In this document: positions 9,029-16,137 of the stretch, in pieces
How the letters are laid out: every line of letters begins with the position of its first letter
How positions within the stretch are numbered: the first letter of the stretch is position 1
From: Prevotellaceae bacterium
Lineage (GTDB): Bacteria > Bacteroidota > Bacteroidia > Bacteroidales > UBA932
DNA length: 18,707 bases
Assembly (NCBI GenBank): GCA_031257455.1
Contig: JAIROQ010000085.1
Location: 1-18,707, forward strand
Reading direction: 5' to 3'
Made by a program: the position numbers and the translations under genes
The notes under the pieces: generated by a model
The model's database searches: none
Told to the model about the DNA's origin: nothing
Seen by the model: only the letters and a program-made list of their open reading frames with translations

Positions 9029-9381
9029 TTTATTGTTTTTTTTGCGGTATTGATGGAGCTGATAATTATTTTTAATAATTCTTCATTCTCAATAACCAAT
9101 TTTTGTAATAAAGTTTCTCGAACCAAGTTTGCCTCCATCACTAATTCCAACCAATATAATGTTTCATCTAATTTTTCTTCGACTATCTTCAGTTTATTTA
9201 TAAAATCTCTTTTTGACTTTGCTATACAAGCCGTCCTGTAATTTGCACCGGGCGAAGTTCCAGAACGAATAAGCTGTTTTGCTATTACCTTTCCCGTAAG
9301 ACTATCCGGCAAACTTTCTGCCAATTTTATAATCCGCAAGGCAAACTCTTTAAACCTCTTTTTCAACTCCTCCGAATTCAT
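9019..9381 (-). CDS. Four-helix-bundle protein (S23/IVS-like family)
   Basis: A small helical protein of 120 residues with the family core 'SGTSPGANYRTACIAKSKRDF' followed by 'KLKIVEEKLDETLYWLEL'. This matches the four-helix-bundle family first seen encoded in 23S rRNA intervening sequences and now known mostly as free-standing genes, often multicopy in Bacteroidetes. Its biochemical role is unknown; structures of relatives are pentameric helical bundles. It sits between purH and mreB on the same strand. The start at 9381 directly follows ATTGACTATTT repeats and its last codons fall in a copy of the opposite repeat, so the gene looks like an inserted cassette. No rRNA sequence surrounds it. 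Confidence 0.85.
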   Translation of the reverse strand: MNSEELKKRFKEFALRIIKLAESLPDSLTGKVIAKQLIRSGTSPGANYRTACIAKSKRDFINKLKIVEEKLDETLYWLELVMEANLVRETLLQKLVIENEELLKIIISSINTAKKTINSK

Positions 9382-9414
9382 AAATAGTCAATAGTCAATA
9401 AAAAAATAGTCAAT
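9381..9414. repeat. AATAGTCAAT repeats at the 5' border of the four-helix-bundle gene and the purH stop
   Basis: Three overlapping or adjacent copies of ATAGTCAAT fill the space between the two genes. The first (TAAATAGTCAA, 9381-9391) is the inverse of the core at 8971-8980 and 9008-9017. The purH stop codon (9410-9412) is made from the last copy. Confidence 0.75.
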
Positions 9415-10942
9415 GTTTAAAATGTCGTACGCCGGTTGTTACCATAGCTATATTATGTTCGTTGCAATAGCCAATGCTCTTTTCATCATTGACCGACCCG
9501 CCCGGCTGCACTACTGCCGTTATCCCCGCTTCCTGCGCAATCGCGACGCAATCGGGAAACGGGAAAAAAGCGTCTGACGCCATTACCGCTCCCTGCAATG
9601 AAAAGCCAAATGTCTGCGCCTTTGCAATGGCTTGCTTCAACGCATCTACCCGCGAGGTTTGTCCTACTCCGCTTGCAAGCAGCTGCCCGTCCTTTGCCAA
9701 TACAATGGCATTCGATTTCGAATGTTTTACTAATTTATTCGCAAAAAGCAAATCGACAATTTCTTTTTCCGCCGGTTTTTTCGTGGTTACCGGCGTGAAA
9801 TTTTCAGGCGTTTCCACTGCCGTATCGCGGTTTTGCTGCGCAATCCCATTCAGCAATGAACGGAATTGCCATGCCGGTAAAGCGGTATTTTTCAGCACTA
9901 AAATTATCCGGTTTTTCTTTGTTTTCAACAATTCCAATGCTTCGCCGGAATAGCCCGGCGCAATAATTACTTCAAAAAACAGTTCATTTATTTCCTTAGC
10001 GCTTTCCGCATCCACCGGCCGGTTGGTAACGATGACGCCGCCGAAGGCAGATACCGGGTCGCCGGCCAATGCCTTGCGCCATGCGGTTAATGGATGAACA
10101 TCCGATGCGCAGCCGCACGCATTGTTATGTTTCAAAACGGCAAAAGTGGTTTCCGAAAAATCGTTGATAAGCGCTACTGCCGCATCAATATCCAGTAAAT
10201 TATTATATGAAATTTCTTTGCCGTGCAACTGCTCCAGCAGTTCGTTCAAATGTCCGTAAAACCGCGCCTCCTGATGCGGATTTTCGCCATAACGCAACGG
10301 CACACTATCCGTAAGGAGCTGTTGGAATACCGGTAATTTTTCTTCTACATTGAAATAATTAAAAATCGCCGTATCATAATATGACGACTGTTGAAAAGCC
10401 CGAGCGGCAAAGGTACGGCGCATAGCCAATGTGGTAGCGCCTTTGCCGGATTGCAACAATTCAATCAACGCGGGATATTGTTCCCGCGAAGAAATAATCA
10501 ACGTATCGGCAAAATTTTTGGCCGCCGCACGAATAAGCGAAATACCGCCAATATCTATTTTCTCAATAATGGCCTGTGCATCGGCTCCTGAACGCACTGT
10601 TGCTTCAAACGGGTACAAATCTACAATCACCAAATCAACAGGCGGAATGCCGTATTCGGAGAGTTGCGCTACATCTTGTGCATTGTTGCGGCGTGCAAGA
10701 ATGCCGCCAAAAACTTTCGGATGCAACGTCTTCACGCGGCCGCCGAGAATAGAAGGATAGCCCGTCAGGCTTTCCACCGATTGCGCTTCCACGCCTAAAC
10801 CGGTTATAAAATCAAGCGTGCCGCCGGTGGAATAAATGGTTATTCCCAATGTTTCCAAGAGGCGAACAACCGCATCCAGTTTGTCTTTGTGATAAACCGA
10901 AATCAATGCGGAGTTTATTTTTTTTAGTTCAGTATAGCTCAT
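9410..10942 (-). CDS. purH: Bifunctional AICAR formyltransferase / IMP cyclohydrolase PurH
   Basis: Cytosolic enzyme of 510 residues catalysing the last two steps of de novo IMP synthesis: formyl transfer from 10-formyl-THF to AICAR, then ring closure of FAICAR. The N-terminal cyclohydrolase domain (about 8-200) shows 'INSALISVYHKDKL', 'STGGT', 'GGRVKTLHPKVFGGIL' and 'GGISLIRAAAKNF'. The C-terminal transformylase domain (about 205-510) has 'LRYGENPHQ', the catalytic Lys271-His272 in 'KHNNACG', and 'ASDAFFPFPD'. The end '...TTGVRHFKH' is the normal family end, so the protein is complete. Upstream of mreB is a common place for it in Bacteroidetes, here interrupted by a four-helix-bundle gene. 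Confidence 0.97.
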   Translation of the reverse strand: MSYTELKKINSALISVYHKDKLDAVVRLLETLGITIYSTGGTLDFITGLGVEAQSVESLTGYPSILGGRVKTLHPKVFGGILARRNNAQDVAQLSEYGIPPVDLVIVDLYPFEATVRSGADAQAIIEKIDIGGISLIRAAAKNFADTLIISSREQYPALIELLQSGKGATTLAMRRTFAARAFQQSSYYDTAIFNYFNVEEKLPVFQQLLTDSVPLRYGENPHQEARFYGHLNELLEQLHGKEISYNNLLDIDAAVALINDFSETTFAVLKHNNACGCASDVHPLTAWRKALAGDPVSAFGGVIVTNRPVDAESAKEINELFFEVIIAPGYSGEALELLKTKKNRIILVLKNTALPAWQFRSLLNGIAQQNRDTAVETPENFTPVTTKKPAEKEIVDLLFANKLVKHSKSNAIVLAKDGQLLASGVGQTSRVDALKQAIAKAQTFGFSLQGAVMASDAFFPFPDCVAIAQEAGITAVVQPGGSVNDEKSIGYCNEHNIAMVTTGVRHFKH

Positions 10943-10982
10943 TTAGCAATAGAAATCCTTTATACAGGTAAATTTTAAGGCG

Positions 10983-10990
10983 TAAAGTTA
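10983..10990 (-). promoter_or_regulatory. Weak candidate -7 element for purH
   Basis: On the minus strand TAACTTTA lies 40 bases before the purH ATG, one base off the Bacteroidetes consensus TAnnTTTG. There is no good -33 TTTG, so this is a suggestion only. Confidence 0.3.
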
Positions 10991-11040
10991 CTACATTTAA
11001 TTGAAAGTTGAAAATGGATAAATGTTCATTTATCCCGAAA

Positions 11041-11066
11041 ATAAAACCGCCCGCAGGGGCGGGCGG
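11041..11066 (-). terminator. Rho-independent terminator of the zeta-kinase operon
   Basis: On the minus strand a perfect 8-bp GC stem (CCGCCCGC / GCGGGCGG, loop of 4) begins 2 bases after the 50-residue gene's TAA and is followed by TTTTAT. It ends the small operon cleanly before purH. Confidence 0.75.
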
Positions 11067-11068
11067 CA

Positions 11069-11221
11069 TTATTCCGGCTTTACCTTTATAATTTGGTTGT
11101 CTTTGAGAATAACTAATTCTTCGTTATTGCGTTTTTTAGACTCTATCAATTTTTTGTAGGTAAGGTCAAGTCCACGCATAATTTTCTCTATTAATTCTTC
11201 ATTTTCTTTCTTCGTTTCCAT
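11069..11221 (-). CDS. Small 50-residue protein, candidate antitoxin partner
   Basis: A short ORF of 50 residues beginning METKKENEEL and ending DNQIIKVKPE. It starts inside the end of the P-loop kinase gene (23-base overlap) and stops just before a strong terminator. That translational overlap, with no other gene in the transcript, is strong evidence that it is real. It is highly charged and mostly helical in its first 35 residues, with a short beta-like tail ('ELVILKDNQIIKVKP'). I recall similar small proteins next to zeta-type kinases but cannot verify a family. By position I infer a cognate antitoxin or regulatory subunit; it does not resemble the classical epsilon antitoxin. Confidence 0.65.
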   Translation of the reverse strand: METKKENEELIEKIMRGLDLTYKKLIESKKRNNEELVILKDNQIIKVKPE

Positions 11222-11789
11222 GATATTTTTTTAATTGGTGAAACTTCGTTTGATTTATTATTTCAATAGAAGTGGCGTTCGATTTCTTTGCAATGAGGTC
11301 ATATCCTCCCCTCGAATTATCAATGAGTAATACAACGTCCGAAATCGGGATATAAATATCAAACAGGTTTTTTATCCCGTTCACATATCGCCGTTCTATT
11401 ATGCCGTCTTCAATATTATGCCCGCCTTTAATAACTCTATGGCGAACTCTTTCTTTTGCCATGTCAATTGTCGGAAGCCAGAAAAATAGTAATGTTACTT
11501 TGTAGCCTTTGGTTTTTGCTTGCAGTATAGTATTTTTATAACTTTTGCTTGCAAGGGTTGTTTCAAAAGCGAAATTTTCATTGTGGTGCAGCAGTTCCCT
11601 AATTCTTTTAAGCATTAACCGGCCGGCCTCTATGGCCATTGCTTCGGATTGAAAAGGAGATAATCCTCTGGCAATTTCATCGGCATTTACAAAGGCTTTA
11701 CAGTTCAGGATTTCCGGCAATATAGTATAGGAAGCAGTCGTTTTTCCCGCACCGTTACATCCTGCTATTATATACAGGTCATTATTCAT
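11199..11789 (-). CDS. Zeta-toxin-like P-loop kinase
   Basis: Cytosolic P-loop NTPase of 196 residues. Walker A 'GCNGAGKTT' (10-18) sits at the N-terminus after a short strand. 'FVNADEIARGLSP' (33-45) and 'FAFETTLAS' (73-81) match the substrate-binding segments of zeta toxins/PezT. An arginine-rich lid follows: 'RVRHRVIKGGHNIEDGIIERRY' region (114-135). Zeta toxins phosphorylate UDP-N-acetylglucosamine and so block cell-wall synthesis, or ADP-ribose derivatives in some subfamilies. Which substrate applies here is not readable. It is shorter than typical zeta (about 270-290) but usual for the stand-alone chromosomal form. A perfect TAACTTTG lies 4 bases before the ATG, implying a leaderless or nearly leaderless mRNA. 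A 50-residue gene overlaps its 3' end. Confidence 0.8.
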   Translation of the reverse strand: MNNDLYIIAGCNGAGKTTASYTILPEILNCKAFVNADEIARGLSPFQSEAMAIEAGRLMLKRIRELLHHNENFAFETTLASKSYKNTILQAKTKGYKVTLLFFWLPTIDMAKERVRHRVIKGGHNIEDGIIERRYVNGIKNLFDIYIPISDVVLLIDNSRGGYDLIAKKSNATSIEIINQTKFHQLKKYHGNEERK

Positions 11790-11793
11790 AGCG

Positions 11794-11801
11794 CAAAGTT
11801 A
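11794..11801 (-). promoter_or_regulatory. -7 promoter element of the zeta-kinase gene
   Basis: TAACTTTG on the minus strand fits the Bacteroidetes -7 consensus exactly. With only 4 bases to the ATG, transcription would begin at or beside the start codon. No clear -33 TTTG is seen. Confidence 0.5.
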
Positions 11802-11835
11802 CATTTTTTTTGCGAAGTGAAGATGACCCTACACA

Positions 11836-11885
11836 ATAATACCGCCTGCAGGGGCGAGCGGCATTATTGTGGTGTTACCTTTCTT
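11836..11885 (-). repeat. Degenerate copy of the zeta operon 3' end and terminator
   Basis: About 50 bases match 11041-11090 at roughly 80% by eye: hairpin, GGCATTATT, then TTACCTTT. In the 50-residue gene this stretch encodes its end '...KVKPE-stop'; here the same frame reads '...KVTPQ-stop'. The hairpin has lost pairs (CCGCCTGC against GCGAGCGG). It is probably a decayed duplicate of the antitoxin end plus terminator. Confidence 0.55.
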
Positions 11886-11897
11886 TGTAATATATCG

Positions 11898-12101
11898 TCA
11901 GTAAGGAGAATTGGCGAACTTTGTGTCGTCCGGCCATAAAGAATACGCATTCCGGTGTTGCGCTAATTCTTCTAACAATTCCCGTGGCGTCATATTCATG
12001 TGGTGAAGGCTATTCTTGTCCCTGATTTCGCGTAATAATTGCATAATGCCGGGAATAACTACCGGTTCGGGTAAGGATGATAAATTATTAGTAGAGTTCA
12101 T
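11898..12101 (-). CDS. Small hypothetical protein, 67 residues
   Basis: An ORF of 67 residues with an ATG directly after an in-frame stop (TAA three codons upstream), ending TGA just before a decayed terminator copy. The sequence is well mixed ('PVVIPGIMQLLREIRDKN', 'MTPRELLEELAQHRNAYSLWPDD') and looks helical and soluble. I do not recognise a family. A +1 frame over the last 25 codons reads on into '...TDDILQRKVTPQ', whose end resembles the neighbouring 50-residue protein, so the true C-terminus may have been altered by a frameshift. No TAnnTTTG promoter is visible upstream. It could be a remnant of a second antitoxin-type gene, or a genuine small gene. Confidence 0.4.
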   Translation of the reverse strand: MNSTNNLSSLPEPVVIPGIMQLLREIRDKNSLHHMNMTPRELLEELAQHRNAYSLWPDDTKFANSPY

Positions 12102-12169
12102 GATTTGTTAATGTTTTTGGGGTGATTATTTCTATTACGGAGTATCCAAGTAAATGATTTATATTGACT

Positions 12170-12248
12170 ATTTTTGCTGACGCGCCAAATTTTAAAGTTT
12201 AAGGTTTAAGGTTGGCTGACGCCGTTGCGCTTGCCGCGACTTACGACT
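12170..12248. repeat. Intergenic composite repeat (TTTAAAG runs and GCTGACGC modules)
   Basis: It holds TGCTGACGCGCC, then TTTAAAGTTTAAGGTTTAAGG, then GGCTGACGCC. A 23-base segment TGCGCTTGCCGCGAC... at 12226-12248 recurs exactly at 16673-16695. The GCTGACGCGCC core is the inverse of GGCGCGTCAGC near 3235. Non-coding. Confidence 0.7.
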
Positions 12249-12260
12249 TACAACTTACGC

Positions 12261-13109
12261 CTAAGAAGTAAACCAGCGGGTAATTTTCTCATCGTATTTG
12301 GAAGAGACGGGGATATCCGGTACCTGTTCTTTGCCGAATTCCATGAATATGTCGCCTTTCTGGCGGCGGATGACCGTTACCGCATCGAGATTGACCATGT
12401 ACGACCGGTGACAGCGGACGACATTTGTGTGCGCCATATTTTTTTCAATTGCTTTCAGCGAATTTCGCAAAAGGAGTTTCGTCAGCGAGCCTTTATTGAG
12501 ATACCGGACGATGACATAATTATCGGCAGCCTCGATATAGAGCAGGTTTTCGCGGGTAACCGAGAGGCGCAGGTCGCCCCGTTCATCGTAGAAGGAATAT
12601 ACATTTTGTTGCGGTGTGGTAGAGGCGAGGTCTTCCTGCAACAGTTGCAGTTGTTTTTCCTTGTCCTTATAGGCAAAATACAGGTGCAGCACGGCGTAGG
12701 GCAGCAGCAGCACGAGGGACGTCCGCATCAGCACTTTTTTCACTACATCGATAAGCGATGCCGGCTCTGCCGTGGCAGGGAAATAAAGCGTATAAACGGT
12801 ATAGAACAACGACATGAAAAATATTTCCAGCACTATCCACACGCCGTATGTCCCGAAACTGACGCCATGACGCCGCCCCCGGTAATACAGGAGGATGCGG
12901 CTGATGACCACCACCAGCACGCCGGTCAGGACAATCAGGCTGGAAAATATCAAATACAGCTCGGACGACAGCACGCCGCCATGCCAGAGGCGGGAGCTGA
13001 ACGGCTCGAACATGTTAATAAACACCAGCGCGAATAATGCCGTGAAAAGTACCAGATGGATACTGTTTTTCTTCCCGTAAATGTAGGCAGGTATTTTTTT
13101 GTTTACCAC
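12261..13109 (-). CDS. Membrane-anchored LytTR-family transcription regulator
   Basis: A protein of about 282 residues with four hydrophobic helices in its first 150 residues ('LVLFTALFALVFINMF', 'LIFSSLIVLTGVLVVVISRI', 'WIVLEIFFMSLFYTVYTL', 'SLVLLLPYAVLHLYFA'). A short coiled linker ('KEKQLQLLQEDL') leads to a C-terminal LytTR DNA-binding domain (last ~100 residues: 'YIEAADNYVIVRYLN', 'VVRCHRSYMVNLDAV', 'VPVSSKY'-type end). It binds DNA while tethered to the membrane; the signal is unknown. The frame is open to an ATG at 13205, but those extra codons are repeat sequence and lie upstream of a TACTTTTG promoter. I therefore choose the GTG at 13109, 21 bases after that element. It has no adjoining LytS-type kinase. 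Confidence 0.82.
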   Translation of the reverse strand: MVNKKIPAYIYGKKNSIHLVLFTALFALVFINMFEPFSSRLWHGGVLSSELYLIFSSLIVLTGVLVVVISRILLYYRGRRHGVSFGTYGVWIVLEIFFMSLFYTVYTLYFPATAEPASLIDVVKKVLMRTSLVLLLPYAVLHLYFAYKDKEKQLQLLQEDLASTTPQQNVYSFYDERGDLRLSVTRENLLYIEAADNYVIVRYLNKGSLTKLLLRNSLKAIEKNMAHTNVVRCHRSYMVNLDAVTVIRRQKGDIFMEFGKEQVPDIPVSSKYDEKITRWFTS

Positions 13110-13130
13110 AACTGTTTTTTTTACGAAGCA

Positions 13131-13164
13131 CAAAAGTAGAAAATTATTTTCACATAACGGCAAA
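13131..13164 (-). promoter_or_regulatory. Promoter of the LytTR gene
   Basis: Minus-strand TACTTTTG (13131-13138) matches TAnnTTTG; TTTG (13161-13164) lies 22 bases upstream as -33. The GTG start follows 21 bases downstream. This argues against the longer reading frame. Confidence 0.6.
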
Positions 13165-13166
13165 TT

Positions 13167-13251
13167 AGTTGAAAATGGAGAGTGGAAAGTGGAAAATGGC
13201 GACAAGCGCAGTGGCGTAAGCCCAATTAGTCACATTAGCACATTAGCACAT
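13167..13251. repeat. Composite intergenic repeat at the sensor-kinase 3' end
   Basis: GTTGAAAATGGAGAGTGGAA-type units are followed by GCGCAGTGGCGTAAGCCC and ATTAGTCACATTAGCACATT. The last module is shared with 3284-3330. The kinase stop codon (13243-13245) falls inside it. Confidence 0.7.
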
Positions 13252-15240
13252 TTCCAAATCTGTCAATCTCTCTGCTGCCGGCAGGCTGAAGAGGAACTGT
13301 AAACCGCCGCCGGGGCGGTTTTTCACGGTAATGCTTCCCTTGTGGAAAAGGATGATGTTTTTTACTATCGCCAGTCCGAGTCCGCTGCCGCCGGTGTCGC
13401 GGGTACGTCCTTCGGTAACGCGGTAGAAGCGTTCAAAGAGGCGGGGCAGGTGGCGTTGGTCGGCAATGCCGGCGCCGGTGTCGGCAAAAGAGAAGTGCAA
13501 AAAGTCCTTGTCGGCGGCATATTGGGTGATGCGTATTTTTACCTGTTTCCCGGCATGGTGCACTACATTTTCCATTAAATTCCTGAAAACGGCATACAAC
13601 AGGTTTTCATTCCCGCAGACCCATGCGTTTGGCGGCAGGTCTGTATCCAGCGTGATGTCCTGCGCTTCCAGCAGGGCGGCCATGTCGGCGGCCACATTTT
13701 GTATAATACCGGCTATCGCTACGGGCTTCAGGGCAAAAGTGCCGGTAGCGTCTTCCAGTTTCGTCAGGAGGTTCATGTCGCGAATCAGTTCCGAGAGCAT
13801 CAACGTTTGCCGGTAGGCTTTTTGCAGGAAATGCCGTTCTTTTTCCGGTGTGAGCTGCTGTTCGAGGACAGTTTCCAGGTATCCGCGAATGCTGGTAACC
13901 GGCGTCCGCAGTTCGTGGGCGATATGTCCGGTCAGTTCCTGTTTCAGCCGGCGCGTTTTTTCCGAAGGGGTAATATCGTTCAAGACGACTTCAAAGCTGT
14001 TATCATCAAACCGGTTTATGCGCATCAAAAAACATTTCCCATGCCGGGAGATGGGCAGTGGGCAGTCGGCGGTAGCAGTAGGCAGTGGACAGTTGCAGTC
14101 GGCAGTAGCAGTCGGCGGTTGGCAGTCGGCAGTTGCAGTTGGCAGTTGGCAGTCGGCAGTATCCTCTGCGCTGGATAGTCCTCTGCTGACTGCCGACTGT
14201 TTACTATCACTGCCTACTGCGACTGCTGACTGCCTACTGCCTACTGCCGACTGTTTACTGCCGACTGCCGACTGCGAACTGCCTACTGCGACTGTTGACT
14301 GTTTACTGCCAACTGCCGACTGCCAACTGCCGACTGCCGACTGTTCATGGCTGGTGAAAAACTCTTCTTCGAGGATATGCGCCGGGTCGGTGGTTATTTC
14401 TTCGCCAAGTATGTTCAGGTATTGCATGAATAAACCGTTATAGAACGCTACTGTCCGGTCGGGGGTGAAGAAACAGATACCTTCGGCGGAATGCTGTACA
14501 TGTTGCAGCAGTTTTTCTTTTTCGAGGGCAATCTTTTTCTCGTGCGCTTTCAGTTGCAGGTAATCATGTACGATTTTCGTTCCGATTTCGCCCAGTTCAT
14601 CATCCGGGAAATGCGTATTCCCGGCGGGGTGCAGGGTATCGCTGCCGGCGGCGAGGGAGAAGTCGCGCAATTGCCGGATAGATTTTCCAAACCGTCCGGC
14701 CACGTAATGTATAAATAACAGCCCCACCACAAACAATGCCATGATATAATATAAAAAACCGTTGCCGGGCTTGAGGAAATGCCGCACATGAATATCGTAG
14801 GGGAGCGCCATACGGATATAATACCCCTCAAATAGCCTGGCGTAATACAGGTATTCGCGGTTATTGGAAGTTGAAATACGGATATCGTAGCCTTTCCCAT
14901 CCCTTGCGGCCTGCAGTATTTCCGGCCTTCCGGCATGGTTTTCCATTTGCGCCGTTTGCGGCAGGAGGTTATCATACAATACCTCTCCCTGTGCGTCAAT
15001 CCATGTAACGCGTATCGCTGGGGGCAGCAGCGTCAGCAGGCTGTCGAAGGCCGCCGCAGAACGGCCGTATTGCTCGAGGTAACGATGGGTAATGCCGGCG
15101 TAGGCGTCTAATTTTTCTTCCAGCGCTTCGGTTTTGTACGCCCTTTCGCGGTATTGTTCAAAAGCGGCAATGCCGGCGGTGAAACCCGCCAGGATAATGC
15201 AGAAACTGACCGTCAGCCGGTATTTATACGACAGTTTCAT
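13243..15240 (-). CDS. Two-component sensor histidine kinase with a repeat-derived insertion
   Basis: Membrane sensor kinase, 665 residues. Helix 1 (about 8-27), a periplasmic sensor segment (28-160) and helix 2 (162-180) lead to a HAMP-like linker ('[24 protein letters not shown]', 213-236) and a PAS-like domain (about 245-425). The dimerisation/phosphoacceptor helix has His442 in 'AHELRTP'. The ATPase domain shows N558 ('NLMENVVHH'), G1 'DTGAGI' (587-592), 'FERFYR' and G2 'GGSGLGLAI' (617-625). Residues about 300-396 are low complexity (QSAVGS..., then ...TADCPLPTA) and come from a GGCAGTC/GACTGCC repeat inserted within the PAS-like domain without breaking the frame. The start overlaps the regulator stop by ATGA. 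The last residues (DLEMC) fall in an intergenic repeat. The pair resembles Bacteroides RprX/RprY. Confidence 0.9.
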   Translation of the reverse strand: MKLSYKYRLTVSFCIILAGFTAGIAAFEQYRERAYKTEALEEKLDAYAGITHRYLEQYGRSAAAFDSLLTLLPPAIRVTWIDAQGEVLYDNLLPQTAQMENHAGRPEILQAARDGKGYDIRISTSNNREYLYYARLFEGYYIRMALPYDIHVRHFLKPGNGFLYYIMALFVVGLLFIHYVAGRFGKSIRQLRDFSLAAGSDTLHPAGNTHFPDDELGEIGTKIVHDYLQLKAHEKKIALEKEKLLQHVQHSAEGICFFTPDRTVAFYNGLFMQYLNILGEEITTDPAHILEEEFFTSHEQSAVGSWQSAVGSKQSTVAVGSSQSAVGSKQSAVGSRQSAVAVGSDSKQSAVSRGLSSAEDTADCQLPTATADCQPPTATADCNCPLPTATADCPLPISRHGKCFLMRINRFDDNSFEVVLNDITPSEKTRRLKQELTGHIAHELRTPVTSIRGYLETVLEQQLTPEKERHFLQKAYRQTLMLSELIRDMNLLTKLEDATGTFALKPVAIAGIIQNVAADMAALLEAQDITLDTDLPPNAWVCGNENLLYAVFRNLMENVVHHAGKQVKIRITQYAADKDFLHFSFADTGAGIADQRHLPRLFERFYRVTEGRTRDTGGSGLGLAIVKNIILFHKGSITVKNRPGGGLQFLFSLPAAERLTDLEMC
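14053..14342. repeat. Inverted GGCAGTC / GACTGCC repeat array inside the sensor kinase gene
   Basis: About 290 bases built of 6-7-base units. From 14053 to about 14160 the plus strand reads GGCAGTCGGCAGT-like; from about 14188 to 14342 it reads GACTGCCGACTGC-like, the reverse complement. The two arms flank a short unique centre containing CTCTGCGCTGGATAGTCCTC. The arms could fold into one long imperfect hairpin. The encoded stretch is Ser/Val/Ala/Gln rich, then Cys/Pro/Thr/Ala rich. Confidence 0.92.
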
Positions 15241-15917
15241 TCTTCAGGCATATTAAACCGGTATCCGTACCCGGAACGGCTGGAGATTAACGAGGCATGA
15301 GCACCTAATTTTTTCCGCAGCCGGGTAATATGTACGTCAATCGTTCGTTCGGTCGTATAGATGGCGTCTTTCCATATCCGGTCGATAATATCTTCCCGGC
15401 GGAATATTTTAGACGGGTTCGTTGCCAGCAGCGACAGGATTTCAAACTCCGTTTTGGTAAACGTCAGGACTTTTCGTCCAATAATCACTTCTTTTGTTTC
15501 CAAATCAATCACGACTTCGCCGAAAGTGAGGCGGCTGTTCTTTTCCTTTGCGCCGGCGGTGCGTTTAAGTATCGCTTTGACGCGCGCCACAATTTCCTTG
15601 ATGGAAAAAGGTTTGGATACATAATCATCGCCGCCCACCGAAAAGCCGGTGAGCATGTCGTTTTCCGTATCTTTCGCGGTCAGGAAAATAATGGGAACGG
15701 CATATCCGTTATGGCGCAAGTGTTCCGCCATTTTATAGCCGGACATGCCGCCCATCATAACATCCAGCAGGATTAACGAACAGTCGGGCGTAAATTTCTT
15801 CAATGCGTCTTCGGCTGAATACGCGCACTCGATTTGGTATCCCTCGTTGGAAAGATTGAATGCAAGGATTTCGCAGATATCCTTGTCGTCGTCCACTAAT
15901 AATATTCTTTCGCCCAT
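15237..15917 (-). CDS. OmpR/PhoB-family response regulator
   Basis: DNA-binding response regulator, 226 residues. The receiver domain (1-118) has acidic pocket Asp9/Asp10, phosphoacceptor Asp52 in 'LILLDVMMGG', Thr80 and Lys102 ('SKPF'). The winged-helix output domain (about 128-223) carries 'LTFTKTEFEILSLLATNPSKIF', 'TIDVHITRLRKKL' and 'RSGYGYRF'. All catalytic residues are present, so it should be active. The frame is open 25 codons further up, but a TACCTTTG promoter lies in that extension, so I choose the ATG at 15917 ('MGERILLVDDD'). It overlaps the sensor kinase by 4 bases (ATGA), indicating one operon and a cognate pair, similar to RprY/RprX of Bacteroides; target genes are unknown. 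Confidence 0.94.
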   Translation of the reverse strand: MGERILLVDDDKDICEILAFNLSNEGYQIECAYSAEDALKKFTPDCSLILLDVMMGGMSGYKMAEHLRHNGYAVPIIFLTAKDTENDMLTGFSVGGDDYVSKPFSIKEIVARVKAILKRTAGAKEKNSRLTFGEVVIDLETKEVIIGRKVLTFTKTEFEILSLLATNPSKIFRREDIIDRIWKDAIYTTERTIDVHITRLRKKLGAHASLISSRSGYGYRFNMPEE

Positions 15918-15941
15918 GATTGTTGGTAAAAAAAGTATTGG

Positions 15942-15971
15942 CAAAGGTACAAATAAAATACTGTCCCCGAA
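15942..15971 (-). promoter_or_regulatory. Promoter of the two-component operon
   Basis: Minus-strand TACCTTTG (15942-15949) is a perfect -7 element, 24 bases before the ATG at 15917. A degenerate -33 (TTCG, 15968-15971) lies 18 bases further up. Confidence 0.6.
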
Positions 15972-16056
15972 TGACCATTGCTGCAAAAACAAGGGGTTTT
16001 GTTAATCGCTGTTCCATTTTGTACTCCCATTAGCGGCACAAAAATACCTTGTTGCC

Positions 16057-16089
16057 GTTACAACCGTTTTGCAATATTGTTACAATCCG
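16057..16089. promoter_or_regulatory. Possible response-regulator operator: GTTACAA direct repeats 22 bp apart
   Basis: GTTACAACCG (16057) and GTTACAATCCG (16079) are near-identical and start 22 bases apart, two helical turns, a spacing common for OmpR/PhoB-type dimers. They lie about 110 bases upstream of the operon's -7 element. Autoregulation is inferred, not shown. Confidence 0.3.
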
Positions 16090-16137
16090 GTTGCGAACAG
16101 AGCAAGATTTAAAAATTTAATAATTTAAAGATTTAAG

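Noticed and set aside
9019..9381. 23S rRNA intervening sequence
   Set aside because: The protein is of that family, but no rRNA sequence flanks it; the neighbours are purH and mreB.
12225..13037. 270-codon plus-strand ORF opposite the LytTR gene
   Set aside because: The minus strand encodes a clear LytTR protein with membrane helices; the plus frame is a shadow without motifs.
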